64,000 nt of DNA from Sipunculus nudus. Taxonomy: Eukaryota; Annelida; Sipuncula; Golfingiida; Sipunculidae. Of the stretch, positions 21,728-35,700 are shown one piece after another. The notes beneath the pieces are model-generated. The model was not told where the DNA came from, did not search any database, and worked only from the letters and a program-made list of their open reading frames with translations. The position numbers and the translations under genes were made by a program. Each line of letters starts with the position of its first letter. Position 1 is the stretch's first letter. Location of the stretch: contig CM049313.1 in NCBI GenBank assembly GCA_026874595.1, positions 21,880,008 to 21,944,007 on the forward strand, written 5' to 3'.

Positions 21728-21928
21728 ATGGGGAGATTTAAGGACAAAATAAAAGAGTTTACGGAATACACAACCATTCACGGGGTTGGACGTCTGTCAG
21801 CATCAAAAGGTGTCTGGCAAAGATTCCTGTGGATAACATGTCTTCTCGCAGCGTTAGGGATACTTTCTTGGCAGATGTCACGTTTGTTTCGCAGGTACCT
21901 TGAAAAACCAGCTATTGTGGATATCCGG
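21728..21928 (+). CDS. DEG/ENaC channel coding exon 1A (N-terminus and TM1)
   Basis: Encodes 67 residues from the ATG: cytoplasmic start, FTEYTTIHGVGRLSASKG with the conserved His-Gly that controls gating, then a hydrophobic helix (about 32-54) and the first extracellular residues up to VDIR. The donor is CGG|GTAAGT, phase 0, joining exon 2 at 33831. The start has context AAAAATGG. Copy A differs from copy B at Ala25 and Ala41 (Gly in B) plus two silent sites. Splicing from here to exon 2 would have to skip exon 1B and cross about 11.9 kb. Confidence 0.88.
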
Positions 21929-23329
21929 GTAAGTTTTTTTCACAAATGAATTGCCTTATCAAGTTATCAAGCAGAGGTTTGATAGTTTTATCAAACATAA
22001 ACACAACAATATATATTATTCAGGCTTGATTAATGGATAAGTACTGCATATGTTTAGGGCATATATTATATAGTTCTAACAAATGTTTGCGTGAAAGAAA
22101 AAACTAAAATGTTTTAACAAATGTATTTATAATAAAAAAAAAACACATGAGTATCACCACAAGTGGATTAGGTAAATAAAAAAGGTAAGCATTTAAGCAG
22201 TATAACGTGCTCTATGGTAAATAAGAGTCAGTCTGAAAGGTGTCATCTTCCTCCCTACATATAGATTCATGTATATTTATCCTAGACACATCGAAGGTAA
22301 AGATTCCATTATGTTTGGTTTATTAGCTACTTCTCATTTCAAATTAAAGCTTCGTCGGCGAGAGAAGAAAAAGATGATTATTAGTGACTAATTGGCCAAA
22401 CAAAACAAAAATAAACGTACCAGGTGTGTAAACCATCGCACCTGGTGGGTAAGATCCTTGCCGGTAATAATTATATAACTGGTCATCACGGCCGAAGGTA
22501 TGATTGACAGAACGCGCCTGCTTGAACGGGGGACATTGATATTGGTCTGTCTGTATGTCCCTTTCTCTGTACGTCCGTCAGGTACTTATTTCCATGTGAT
22601 ACCTTCCCCTAATATTATTCGATTCACATTATAACATGGTAAATATACGGGCCACGGACCGCAGATCCACATGCAAAGCATTTCAATTATGTAGATTCAA
22701 TCCCTTCATAGTCGTCCGTGCATAAACTGACACAAGAATTATGATGCAAGATGTAACAGTTGTCACAGCTTACTGCAGTTAACATACCCCGCATAGATAT
22801 ACATAGATGCCACTGGTGGACCTGGGTTATACTGCATATCACCACTAAGAAGCAGCACAATCTGGTGGTGGCACTGTGATGACTCGATGTATCGAGAAGT
22901 AAGAACACCTTAAGCTGAGAACACCTGTTTCAAGAATGACGAACGTTAAGCGATGGATCTTTTTCCGCCGTCCTTCCTTCCTAAATAGTATTATCAGATG
23001 ACTAATAACTTTACTTTATATTCTGAACGAATTTTTTTTTCTGTAAATTTACAAATATAATTTTTTTATTGCTTACAAACAAATCAACAAATTAACCGAT
23101 AAGTTATCAAGTGGAGAAAATGTAGCTCATGTGTAGGACTTTGTACATTAATTGGAAACTTAGTGCCTGGGAAATCTCGTGCATGTTGCAAGGAAACAAG
23201 TTGTGTTTTATATGATCCGAATTAAAAGGGATTTGCGCTCTATCGTAAAACAGCTGTCAGGAATACAGATCAAGCCCTGGAAATATAAGAGGAAGGAATG
23301 AAGATCTGGGAAGTATTTTGGAGTAATCC

Positions 23330-23364
<35 letters not shown>

Positions 23365-23608
23365 CATATATATACAAATATACACACATACATGCCCTGC
23401 CCTTTTTTCAGCCCCCACAACATTTTAAAGGGTTTCGGATATATGTTTGCGTCACTGATCCTCTTCTTTTCCGGACCTGTTGCCCTTTTTATGCGTTGTC
23501 ATAACTCCTGCTGAGTTAGAACCCCGTTTTCTTTTTACCCCTGTAATCCACCCCTGTAATAGATGTATTAGATATATTAGATATATAGATATGTATATAT
23601 ATATATAA

Positions 23609-23639
<31 letters not shown>

Positions 23640-26600
23640 TATAAATATATATATTGTGAAACCCCGCTAACGCGACCCCTTGCGGGACCAGGCTAACTGG
23701 TCGTGTTATGGGGGTGGTCGTCTTAGCGGGATGCTTGTACATTAGTCTGCCAAAATTAACGCAGGTTATAAAATTGGTATTTCAAGTAAATGTTAAGTTG
23801 TTGTCCCTGTTTAATTTAAAATTTAAATATAAAGAAAAATAAATAACACACATGAATATGATTCAAAAATGTTATTCACATAGAAATAAAACACACAAAT
23901 GAAACAAATCATTTGCATTAAAGTCATTCTTACAGCATTGGACTTAACACGAAGATGATCTGATGTCGAACATGTAGTGAGAACAGAATAATCACGTCAA
24001 GTTTTAAGTGTTATTTATATGTTCCTGTTTGATCCTTGAAATCTGATTTGTCACAGTTTTACTTTACTCACCTGAATATATGCGTGTGGTGTCAGTTATG
24101 TTTGCAAAACTCCTTTTTCTTATCAGTATGTTAAATGCTGATCTAACAGCCGTACTCAACAGACAAGGTAACGGACCATGGAGTCCAATATCTATTGATG
24201 TGTATATGGTGGGCGGCATTTTAAACAAGCCTAACCATGGCTGGTCGGATGATTGTCCAGCTAATTAATCACGAGCTTTATCTAAGTCCAAGCTGGGCGG
24301 TAAGCCTGTCTGTCACCTGCTCAACGGGCCGCGGTCGTCACGGGCCAGTGGTCGTGATACGGTTAATTAATTACGGGCTATTATCTAAGTCCAGCTGCGT
24401 GGCATTGCTCAACGGGCCGCAGTCGTCACGGGCCAATTGTCGTGATACGGGGGCTAATCTGAAGGTCGGTACCAAAAAAGGTGGTCGTTGGTCGTGATAG
24501 CGGGGTGGTCGTGTTACCGAAGCTTTTATATGATTATTTATATAAGACAATTCTGGGACCAAGAAAAGTGGTCGTGTTAGCGGGGTGGTCGTGTTAAAGG
24601 GGTGGTCATCATACAGGAGTCCACTGTATATATTAAGAGAGAGAGAGGGAGAGAGAAAGAGAAGGAGAGAGATGAATATGTTGATCCATTGTATAGAGAT
24701 AGAACATAAATATACAGATAAGCCGGTTCACTCGAACCAATGACTTCCGTTTTGCGGGGGTTTCTTCTACCACGAAGCTAATCTAGGTCCTCAATCCCTC
24801 AATGCATTAGCATACATTTAACATCACAGTAGTGACGTCAGAGTGATGATGAGGATGATGTTGTTCGTCCATCGCTGTGTGAAAGGTGACCATGCGTATC
24901 AAAGTTTTGCAGGTGATCTAGGTTTTTGTTTATGGAGATGACTTATAAGGCCAATACGGGTACGGAAGAACCTCCCACATGTTGGACACATGTGATTGGT
25001 GGTTACTGTTGAAGTGGCCATGAGACCTTAAGTTGCAGAGCACAGGTGCCTCATTTGATGGTAATTTCAGTACAGTTTTATTTTCTGGTAGCCGTCTTCT
25101 GTCTAGAAGGTAACTTCAGTAGGTTGTTTACTAAAAATTTCAAGGCCAAACACCTGCTTATCTGCATTTTCTCAGGGAATGGTCTCTGGAGGCGTGTTCA
25201 TTTTGGTATTCATGTAATTAATGATAGTCGGCATAATAGAGGGAAATGATTGACAAGAAGACAGTCAGGATCTGTGACGTCAGCAAGCACATATAAGCCG
25301 TGTTTGATGAGAAATCGCGACAATTGCCATTTTAGCGCGCCAGTTAGGTGTAATGTGACGATTTTCTGCAGTCAGGTGGCAGGTCTGCGTTCATCAGAGT
25401 CAGGGCGGCTTAGAGACGATGTCTGTAAGTGTAAATTGTCAGTGTCTGTGGAGGGCCATGCTGATACTTGAGTAACGGACTTCAGAGTGGAAATCGCATA
25501 TACCAAAGGACTGGTAATTCCACGATATGTATCTGCTGTGAGCACTTCCAGTAACAGGCCAAGGGCATTAATCATACGCGAAAAGACAGAGGTAGCAAAT
25601 GTCGTTCTGTGGAGACATGTTCAGTTACCTGGTGTGGTGCTGGACGAATCTAGGAGATATCAGCTGTGAAAGACATTGATATAGAATAGCCTGTGCATCT
25701 ATCTGTCAGTACTTTGTGGACTTTGCCACTAGGAAGGAACGTGTACTCCAGCAAAGAAATAATCATGGTTGGATCCCTGTGTATATAAACAAGAGCGAGA
25801 TGACTGAGCGAGCGGCTTAAGATTCCCGTGCTACGTGTGCGCGATAGTCATGTGATCAGGAACTATGTAGACAAAGAGAACTTTCCTGTGCAGTGTACAT
25901 AATTGACTAAGTAATTTTGTTATCTAATTTTGACGCTTGTGATCATCGATATTATTTTGTGTGGAATGCCTCTGCTGAGAAATGTAAGTTTAATTTTAAT
26001 ATGTTGATTTGGTTTTTAACTCGTTGCTTATTCACCTTTTGTTGTGTATGAATGATTGACAGCCGGTTTGGTCTACCATTTAAAAGAACCTGGTCGTCAA
26101 GTCCTATGGGGCTGTGACAGCGATATTCGAGATATCATTTTCATATTCGCGATATCATGTTCATATCTCGAAAACCTTTCTTTTTTTGTCCAAAGTGATT
26201 ATTAAAGAAAATGTTTCTGTTACATATGCCGACATCTTACTGGATATTGATTTCAGGTGGAAGTGAAAGCCGCTATTGTGTCAAAAGACACACTTCATGT
26301 CGTTTAGTATGACTTGATCGACAAGATGCTCAATCATATATATTGCCTTGCATGCCTACATCATACAGCCCTCTCAATTAGATTGTTAGTATTGCATCGA
26401 TAATTCATTAAGAATATTACTAAGGATCACGTTATTTCTGGTTGACCCTATTTAAACAAATTTTACTACACAATGAAGCTCTTCCCAACCCATTAATAAA
26501 GCATTTATTACAGCATTCCCAGGAACTGGACCTGCGTAGTTGGTCCCCTCCCCAGCGGATGTGTATTTAATTGTATGTATAATATATGTCACCACTCATT

Positions 26601-26686
26601 TTGAATCGAACAAACTTTAAAAAATAAACACTTTTGAAAATAACAGTAAGAGGGCTGTAGTTATAACAATGTCAAAGCGTCTGTGT

Positions 26687-26731
<45 letters not shown>

Positions 26732-29700
26732 CAGACATACGCCATGAACTTGTATATATCGTCTTAGTGAACTACGTTTGCGATAGGCCATTTTTTAGAT
26801 TCTACGGGTTTTATCCACTGATTAGCAGATAATAGCAGACTCAGTGTAACGGTTTAAATTTTCCCCGCTTCCGATTACCAGCCACCACCCACCCAACTCG
26901 TAAATCTAGCTTGCAATCATATTCATGGGGGGGGGGGGGGGGGTTAGGATGACCTTGATTTAAGAATAACCTTCAGGTAATTTTAAATCGATTTGAGACT
27001 TACACATTAGTGTCATGCGCTTTTATTCATAAGCATGAGTCATTATCCATAATATTAAGAACAAAATTTACATTGCACATCTTTCCTAGTTTTACATTGA
27101 ATCTAGCTTTAAAGCCTGTATCTTTAACATGTTGTATTCGTGTCATATATCATGCGTTAAATCATTATAATTTAACATTAAGTGAGGAATTCAGTGAGGA
27201 ATTTTCTTAGAAGTGAAGGGTTCACCTGAAATCAAGTCTTAGCTAATCCTGGGGATAAACTGATTTCTGTCTCGGGGGCTGGGCAGTAGCTTGAAGTATT
27301 TACCCCGCGCAATTAACCCGAAACAAAGTCCGAGCTTCCTCCCAAGGTTAAAGAGAAACCTTTTCTGGGTGGAGGATGGGGATGGACTTGAAAAGAGGAG
27401 TAGCTTGAAGTATTTCCTTGCTCCGTGTCAAGTTCACAGTTCGTCTACAAGTATGCCCACGTAAGTTGAGTCCATGTGCTTCCTGGCTGTCAACTATATT
27501 TCACAATCAATAGATAAAACTTATTGAATTATTCACAAAGTAAAATCAGTGAACAAGTGTAATGCACCCTTCTGCTGGAAAAATAATATCCTTTATTAAA
27601 CAATCCACTTGTCATTAAAAGTTAATCGTGTCGATTGCAGTATATATTAGCAACACTGTTTAGAAACTGTCCCTTTGTTAACATATTTCAGAAGCGGGTC
27701 GGGGGGGGGGGGGGTCAAGAGGCCACCTCCCTTTTTCAGCCACCTCAACCCTTTCTTAAGGGTATCTGGCTATTTTGTGGGCGGTGTGGAATAATAACAA
27801 CAAGTGATTTGTTTTTCAGATTTAGAATACCTAGAGCTAATTATCTTTCTTAACCCCTTTTTGAAAGTTTTTTTTAAATTGAAGGAACTTGATAATCTTG
27901 AAAAAAAGTCGTCTTAAAAATAAATAGGAAAACAAAATGCCTGGGAATTTTAATCGTCGTACATGTATAAATAACATATCAAGTATTCATCTGGACTAGT
28001 TAAGTTTTTTTTTCAAAAACTAAATAAAAAAATCAGCCTGCTCCGTATCAACGTCCGTGGAACCAAATGTTGGTTTCTGGGATCTAACACACATACCATC
28101 CGCGCGTGTTGTAAATCAATGGGCGATGAAAAAATAACCACTTTGGGGAAACGTTCGCGTGCAGCCTCTGCCGTGTACGATTTCCGAATTTTATTGCATT
28201 CTTTCGTGCGGAATCCATATAGGAGCACCATTTTGTTTTATTTTAACAGTTCTATTTGATATAAATCTGCATGCACATCCACAGCAAAAGTTTATCTACA
28301 TTAAGTAAAAGTGTACTCCGCCAGAACCGTGAAAACTCATCTAAGTAGTACACATAGCTAATAATTGGTCTGGTAATTTTATAAGTGACAATGTAGTGGA
28401 AAACATATGTTAAAAATGAAAAAAAAAAATAGTGTCTCATAGAGTTTTCTAGGGCAGTTTTTACAGGAATGTGTCTAGAACCCTCACACATCTCTTGTGA
28501 GGAGGAGCAAAACCTCCGCTACACCTTTGTAATTTAAATTCTTGCTGATCCCGGGCTGATTTTTTTAGCAGATGTTCGTTTTATATTTTGCTTGCCGCCC
28601 ATTACCAGTGTCGATTCAATGTTTGAAATAGGGGGCGAATCCGACGGCCTGCTTGGCTTGCTGCACCATTAATTATCCAATTATTGTTCATCTTTGAAAA
28701 AAAATGTTTATGGTAGTAATATCACAGAATAGTATTTATTTGTTGCTTTAATTTTTTTACTATACATTAAAAAAAAATAATACATACAACTGCCCTCTGA
28801 TATGTGACTCTTCATTGTAAATAGGTCATTGATAACGTATATATTTGTTAATTATGACAAGTATAACCTTATTGTTTTTTGTAGGGGCTGCTAACAATGA
28901 GTATCGGATACCGTTTCTTCAAAATTGACTTTTTTGTTGAGTAAAAGGGTTTTTTTGTGGTTTTATCGATATTAATCATTCAAAATCTCGCGAATTTTTT
29001 AGCCGTTTATATATATTTTTGACAGGGTTAAATATGTAGAACCAGTTGAAGCGATTGAGACGAAGCTTGGTTGTATAAAATCTCGGTAAAAGTTCCAATA
29101 GTGCGGACACTTAGCAATGGAACGTTAAAATCCTAATTTTACGGTTGCATGTCTAGCGAACAAACATCACAGCATTACGCTACATAAGCTTTCAGCAAAC
29201 TCATTGGTTGTCATATCTATTGTCAGCAATAGATCGATCTCTTGCAGTAAAACAAATAAATTTTTCAAGGAGCCAATTGGGGAAAAAGGCAACCGGGAGA
29301 CATAAATGGCAAAGTCATCGACATGACACATCAGTGACGTCAACTTCAGTGACTTTGAAGAGGTGAAAATTTATTCGCGTCGGTGTACAAGGGGCTTGGT
29401 GTTTTTAGCAGGTTCTATAGAAGCATGTTCAACACAACGAAGTGGCGTTGATACATATATATAGTCAAAAACTGTACAGATGCGGTCAATAAAGACCGGT
29501 CGCTTTGCACGAAAACAAATTTCGCCAACAGTTTCTGACGTTTTCGACAATGATTTGAGTGAAGAAAAGAGAAGCCGCGCTAATCCTCAGAAAAAAAAAT
29601 AACGTAGAAACCAGAACACATAAAAGTACATTTGGATTTGGACCATTTAATAATTCATGTTGTACTAATAGTACTATTAATTCAATTAACAGTAATAGTT

Positions 29701-32700
29701 CATGCGGATGAACTTATTTTAATACTAAAACCAGAACAGAGGGTCTTTTTTTTACGAACGAAGAATGAACAGGAAAGGTGCTTTCAAATGTTGAGGTTTG
29801 AAAGGACGGATTCTCTTAAACCTATTCTCATTATTTAAAGCAAAGAAGGATAAAAATGGGGAGATTTAAGGACAAAATAAAAGAGTTTACGGAATACACA
29901 ACCATTCACGGGGTTGGACGTCTGTCAGGATCAAAAGGTGTCTGGCAAAGATTCCTATGGATAACATGTCTTCTCGGAGCGTTAGGGATACTTTCTTGGC
30001 AGATGTCACGTTTGTTTCGCAGGTACCTTGAAAAACCAGCTATTGTTGATATCCGGGTAAGTTTTTTTCATAAATGAATTGAACATTTTGTTGAAAATTG
30101 TCTTATCAAGTTATCAAGCAGAGGTTTGATAGTTTTATCAAACATAAACACAACAATATATATTATTCAGGCTTGATTAATGGATAAATACTGCATATGT
30201 TTAGGGCCTATATTATATAGTCCTAACAAATGTTTGCGTGAAAGAACAACATAAATGTTTTAACAAATTTATTTATAATAAAAAAGAAAACACACGAGTA
30301 TCACCACAAATGGATAAGTTAATTAAAAAAGGTAAGCATTTAAGCAGTATAACGTGCTCTATGGTAAATAAGAGTCAGTCTGAAAGGTGTCATCTTCCTC
30401 CCTACATATAGATCCATGTATGTTTATCCTAGACACATCGAAGGTAAGGATTCCATTATGTTTGGTTTATTAGCTACTTCTCATTTCAAATTAATGCTTC
30501 GTCAGCGAGAGAAGAAAAAGATGATTATTAGTGCCTAATTGGCCAAATAAAAAAATAAACGTACGAGGTGTGTAAACCATCGCACCTGGTGGGTAAGATC
30601 CTTGCCGGTATTAATTATATAACTGGTCATCACGGCCGAAGGTATGATTGATAGAACGCGCCTCCCTGAACGGGGGACATTGATATTGGTCTGTCTGTAT
30701 GTCCCTCTGTCTGTCTTATTTTCATGCGATACCTTCCCCTAATATTATTCGATACCTTCCCCTAATATAAAAGTCAGTGATTGCTTTTATGGATACCTTG
30801 AAAAGGCTTAGTTTTTGAGTGTCTGTCTAATTTTTTTCTCTCCAGCTCCAAAACAATAATATTAAATTTGGTCCGATTTCATAACCTAAAAGGCACCAGG
30901 AAAACTTAACACAACCACAATGACATGTTGAATCATCTTCAGGGAAACATAAAACTGAAACATATTGGTCCCGATAGTATGAAAGATAGCAAATGGCAGA
31001 AATTGGGACTTCAATTCCACAAATATGTTTGTTCATCTTTGTTCTTCTCTAACTTAGCGATTGCGGTGGATGTAAACAAAGGCATGAATGAGAACTTAAA
31101 AGAGATACGAGAAATCGTTTTATTTAAACTATAATTCTTTTAAGATCAAGAAAAGAGGTAGTAACTATGAAAATTGTTGAAAATTAAGGAACTGCATCCG
31201 GACAACACATGGCTTATCTACGAGTTTGTCCTTCCACCCTCAGTCGATGTTTGAAATTCCGTGTATTCTCAAAAAAAGTTAATTACCCAAATAAATTTCA
31301 TGTAGCAACATCATAGGTTAGACTAACAAATCAAAAAGTCATTATAAATTTATTTACATTTGATAATGTTTGATCCTAGCACCCAAGAATAATTTGTTTC
31401 AAAATCTTCAGTATCTCAATAATTAATGTATAAAATCCCATGTTTCCTAAGCTTTCCGAGCATGCGTAGTGTCATCAGGTGCTTAAGACTGTTGTCGCCA
31501 CCTGTATATATATTTATTAACTTTTAAGATAGTTTTGTTCTATGTTTGGACCTTCATTGACAGCAATTACATTAGTTTCTTAGCTTTGGTTTCATCTAGT
31601 GTCATGGAACCTTATATATGTCTGATCAGGACTAGTTTTATCAGTTCCTGCAGACTACTGGCGCCACCTTATTTTTTTTTTTTAATTTTATTTTCAACAC
31701 ACTTTTCCTTTACCATTATGTATCAGTGATATTTATTTCTCAACTGAGGTTTAATCAAGTGTCTTTTTTCATCATTTCAAAAAGACTGTTATTTTTATAT
31801 TTTCTGAGCATTTTCCTTTAATTATTAGACTGCCAAATCCATCTATAGTATCAGTTATCAATGTTGACTTTTGAGAGGATCTTCAGCTGAATTATGATAA
31901 TAATCATAATCATAGAATTTCATATGAACCTATTAACTTGAGAAGAATGCCATATTTTGCCCTCAATTTTGAATCACAACGTTTGAAGTACTGCATTTTT
32001 TTGTCCTCTCATTTCACACACACGTTGTTTAATCTAAGTTCTTGAATAAAATCGAACAACTTTGGCCAAAGTTTCAATGCAACACCTTCCATCATTGAAA
32101 ATCCCTTACTATTTAACTGAGGATGAATCTGTAATTTTAGAGTTCACAAGGTTGAAGGCCAATGTCACATGGTCCACTAGAAAGGCCTTTTAATGCATTT
32201 AATACCAAACTAACATCCCACACCTTCCATAAACACAATTGAATTTGCTGTCACAAGGTCAAATACAAGGGCCATGAAACTCTCTTCATTGACAATCTTC
32301 AGGGTACAATATAAGCATCCTGTCATCCAAAACCTTCCATTTTTCACAGTTGGCTCTTATACCTTACTCTTTGACTTTAAGGTCACAAGATCAAGGGTCA
32401 AGGTCACAGGGCCGGCCACCTTTTGGAAAAATCACAACTGAGCGTGGTTACACATGGGTCCCTAGTTTTTCTTGCTACTAGCTAGGAATAAACGATCCAA
32501 ACCCCCCTCCCCCTACCCTAGTGGCAAAAAGTAAATAATAATAATAAAAATAAGTAAATTATATCGCCAAGAGTGTCAAGAGAGAGACAAACACTACTGA
32601 GAGCCGAAAATATTATAACGACAAGTGGTTCTCCTTTGGGCAAAAAACACAATGTAGAGTATGTCATGAAGGACTAGATATATACATTATGGAAATCGCG

Positions 32701-35700
32701 AAATTCATGTAATTACATTCCTTTAGTTAAATATGTAGCGCGTAGACTTGACATCGCCTAATTTTACGCGATTTCTCTCAGTTTATTAAACTAAGTATTA
32801 GCTTATTCATGACTCAGGACATGTTTTCTACTCGTATGCCTCGTTTGTCATTATAAGCGGACTGAAAATGAAAGTAGACCTTTTCCCCTAGCAAGCCCTG
32901 ATTGTGTCCGGGATTTAATAAATGAGTCAATTGGAGAGAAAACAAATCTTGCTAAACAGAACACTGTTACCTTTGGGATAAGAAGAGTGAATCATATCGA
33001 TCAGTTTAAAAAAAAACAACAAGTATATACTTAATGTGGAGCTTTGGGAATTAAATCTGAAAACAGTCAAATCTTAATAACATATGACTACAATAAATAT
33101 GATTTTGTAAGACCGACAACATAAATTGCAAGTCTGGTGACTTGACATTGCTTCAAGTACACATATTTTATTCGCTTCGCGGATGGCATGCTTTGTTATA
33201 GCAACTATGTTCAGTACATGATCGATATAGGTTCCATTCATGCAATCGTGTTCGCAAAAATATGTGGCTTAATGTTGATTTCGTATTCAAATATTGACTG
33301 AGGTATACCGCTAGTTATATCGTAGTGAAAAAAAGTTGATATTCTATGGAAATCATTCTCAATTATCTGGCACGGTAATGCAAGACAGGTGATTAACAAA
33401 ACTAGTGGTACACCCAGAATTTCGACATGCGATACTGGTTTTAGTGTTTACGCAAAATGAAAGCCACAAGAGTGGTTTCGAGAAAATGTTAGAAAAAAAC
33501 CTGTGATAGTTTGTTAAAGGGATGGGGAAGTGGTACGAAAGTACTCCGAGGACAACGTCCCGGTAAGAAAGAGATTGGTAACAAGGGCCACGAATCGGTG
33601 AAGTTTATATCGGAAAAACGCTTTTGAACCACTCCAAAATCTTCAAATTATACTTAGATTCTGAGCAATATCAAACAATCTTTGTTTACGCGCTAGTCAA
33701 TCCTCTGACATACCGTAATAATTTGAGTGTGTTTCACTGGACTCGGTATTGATACTCGACCTATCGTTTCTGCCTCTTGGCTGAATATTCAGTACTTTTC
33801 GTGAATAACATTATATCATTTTCGTTACAGGTACATGTAGAGGAACTTGACTTTCCCGCTGTGACAATCTGTAATGTCAATCAGTTCCGCCGTAGCCAAG
33901 CAAGTAGGGATGAATACCTTGACGCGGCCATCAGTAACTTCGCTGAGGCACTGGAATCTCAATTATACTCTGGCTCTGGAGACAACTCGAGCTCTAACGA
34001 TTCGTCCAGTGCGACCGCACCGCAGACAGTGAGGAGAAAGCGCGAAGTAGCCTGGAAGTCATTTGAAGAAACATATGAGGCAATTCCTGCCGGGTCAAGT
34101 AACTTGGGAGAGGATGGAGAAAATCACATTGAAACATGGTATGATGAAGGGACTGATGATGATGATTATGATGCTGATGAAATCCTCGAGGTTCACCTTC
34201 GGAAAAAAAGGGATGTTACACCACTACACGGCATAACAGCTGAGGGTCCAAATGGCATGGCAACTGATGATTCAACAATAGGGCCAGATGAGGTAAGTTC
34301 TTATATTAAGTTAATGTATACGTATAGCTGTGTATATTAAAGTGGTTTACATTGGGATATAGAGGGCACATACCCTTTTGTTTATTTGATTTTAACTACG
34401 TGAAAATGGATTTCTTTACAAGTTCACTCCCTGTTACGGTTGTATTAAAAAACCTCCAAGTTCCATTTGTTTGTATCACGTCATATGTCCGCCTTCGAGT
34501 CGGAGTCATCCGGAACCCAAAGTTCGAATCCGAGCCCAAGTTCATTTAAATATTCTACCAAAGCATTTGTATATGATAATTTCAGGCTATCATGTACAAT
34601 TTTAACTTAGTTCAACTATGCTCTTACTATAATGGCTTATTACATTTAGCTCATGATGAAGAACTTGGTATATATAGTGTTATTATTTTATAATATTCTG
34701 TGTAAAGGTGTATAACATTTCTTGATTACATGTTACATCTGTTTTTTTTCTGTTGAACTCGAAATAGAATAACTACTTTTTCTCGATACCTTGCCTTCAA
34801 GTCCGAACACAGAACCCTCGAATCCAAGTCTTAGTCCTGGACATCCGCTCACATTTGTCTGGTTCTTGGCCCTGTGCCAGGAACGGTTTTTACCAGACCA
34901 AAGAGAGCGGGTATCGCATGTTTAAAATAAGGGGCATGATGCTCTATGAGATACCATGCTTTACTTTGTCTGATTACAGCTTATTCCAAGCACTCCATTA
35001 TGTCACCGACTGGCGTTTGATTATTTATAAGTGTTTCTTAAACCACTATTCCTGCCAAAATATTATAATGCGTCTCCCCTTGTTTCGATTAAAACAGCCT
35101 TTTTTATATGCTGCGGAGACCATGTAAGAGAAACAGGGGATATGAGTCAATCCCCCCTGCTATCGACCTCTCTTTTGTCCATTTTCATCCGATCTCATCT
35201 CCCCCCCCCCCCCCCCCCTGTGTGCGGCCTTCTGAATGACATTGCTTCAATGTTTTGTTTCAAAAGCTGCTATCTAAAGAATTAGCGATTACTTTAAAAT
35301 GCAAAACACTATAAACATATCTTATATATTTAAATATATATATTTTTATAAACAATATAAAACATATGTTATTCTTAAATCATTAAAAGTCTAGACTTTG
35401 AGGAAAAAAACTTTTATGACATGACCAAAGCGTCATACATTTATTCATTGTCAAGCGTGATTTATACAATGGTTCGCGCACTGGATTTGTGACTGCAAGG
35501 TTATGGGTTCAAACCCTACATCGCTCCAAGACATTTGACTATTGTCTTAATTGCGAGGGGGCGCCCTGCTCTCTCCTGAGTTAATAGGTATTGCTGATTG
35601 TGGGCCGGCAAATGTAGGATGAACAGCTTTTTACCCCCTATCTTTGATGCCTTGGTTACATCCTTTATGTTTTAATAAAGAGGCCAGAAAGACCAATAAT

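Larger units (their letters stand above)
11742..22621. repeat. Tandem duplication unit A (about 10.9 kb)
   Basis: From ATTCACATTATAACATGG at 11742 the sequence is collinear with unit B starting at 22622. It ends at the ATATTATTCGAT stretch just before 22622. The unit carries, in order, a TA microsatellite, a pogo-like element, a SINE relic, CRE and TATA boxes, and channel exon 1A. It is longer than unit B mainly because of a 2.7-kb transposon at 16916-19615. The first coding exon differs between units at 4 of 201 positions. A true segmental duplication and an uncollapsed second haplotype would look alike at this level. Confidence 0.93.
22622..30752. repeat. Tandem duplication unit B (about 8.1 kb)
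   Basis: Direct repeat of unit A in the same orientation, abutting it without a spacer. It lacks the TTAA-flanked transposon: the empty site at 27745-27748 reads TCAA between the same flanks. Homology ends around 30752, where a short partial repeat of ATACCTTCCCCTAATATTATTCG occurs. Confidence 0.93.

Noticed and set aside
34470-34550. AGTTCGAATCCGAGCCC as a second SINE B box
   Set aside because: Only the B-box-like word is present; no A box or body could be matched, so it was not listed as a feature.
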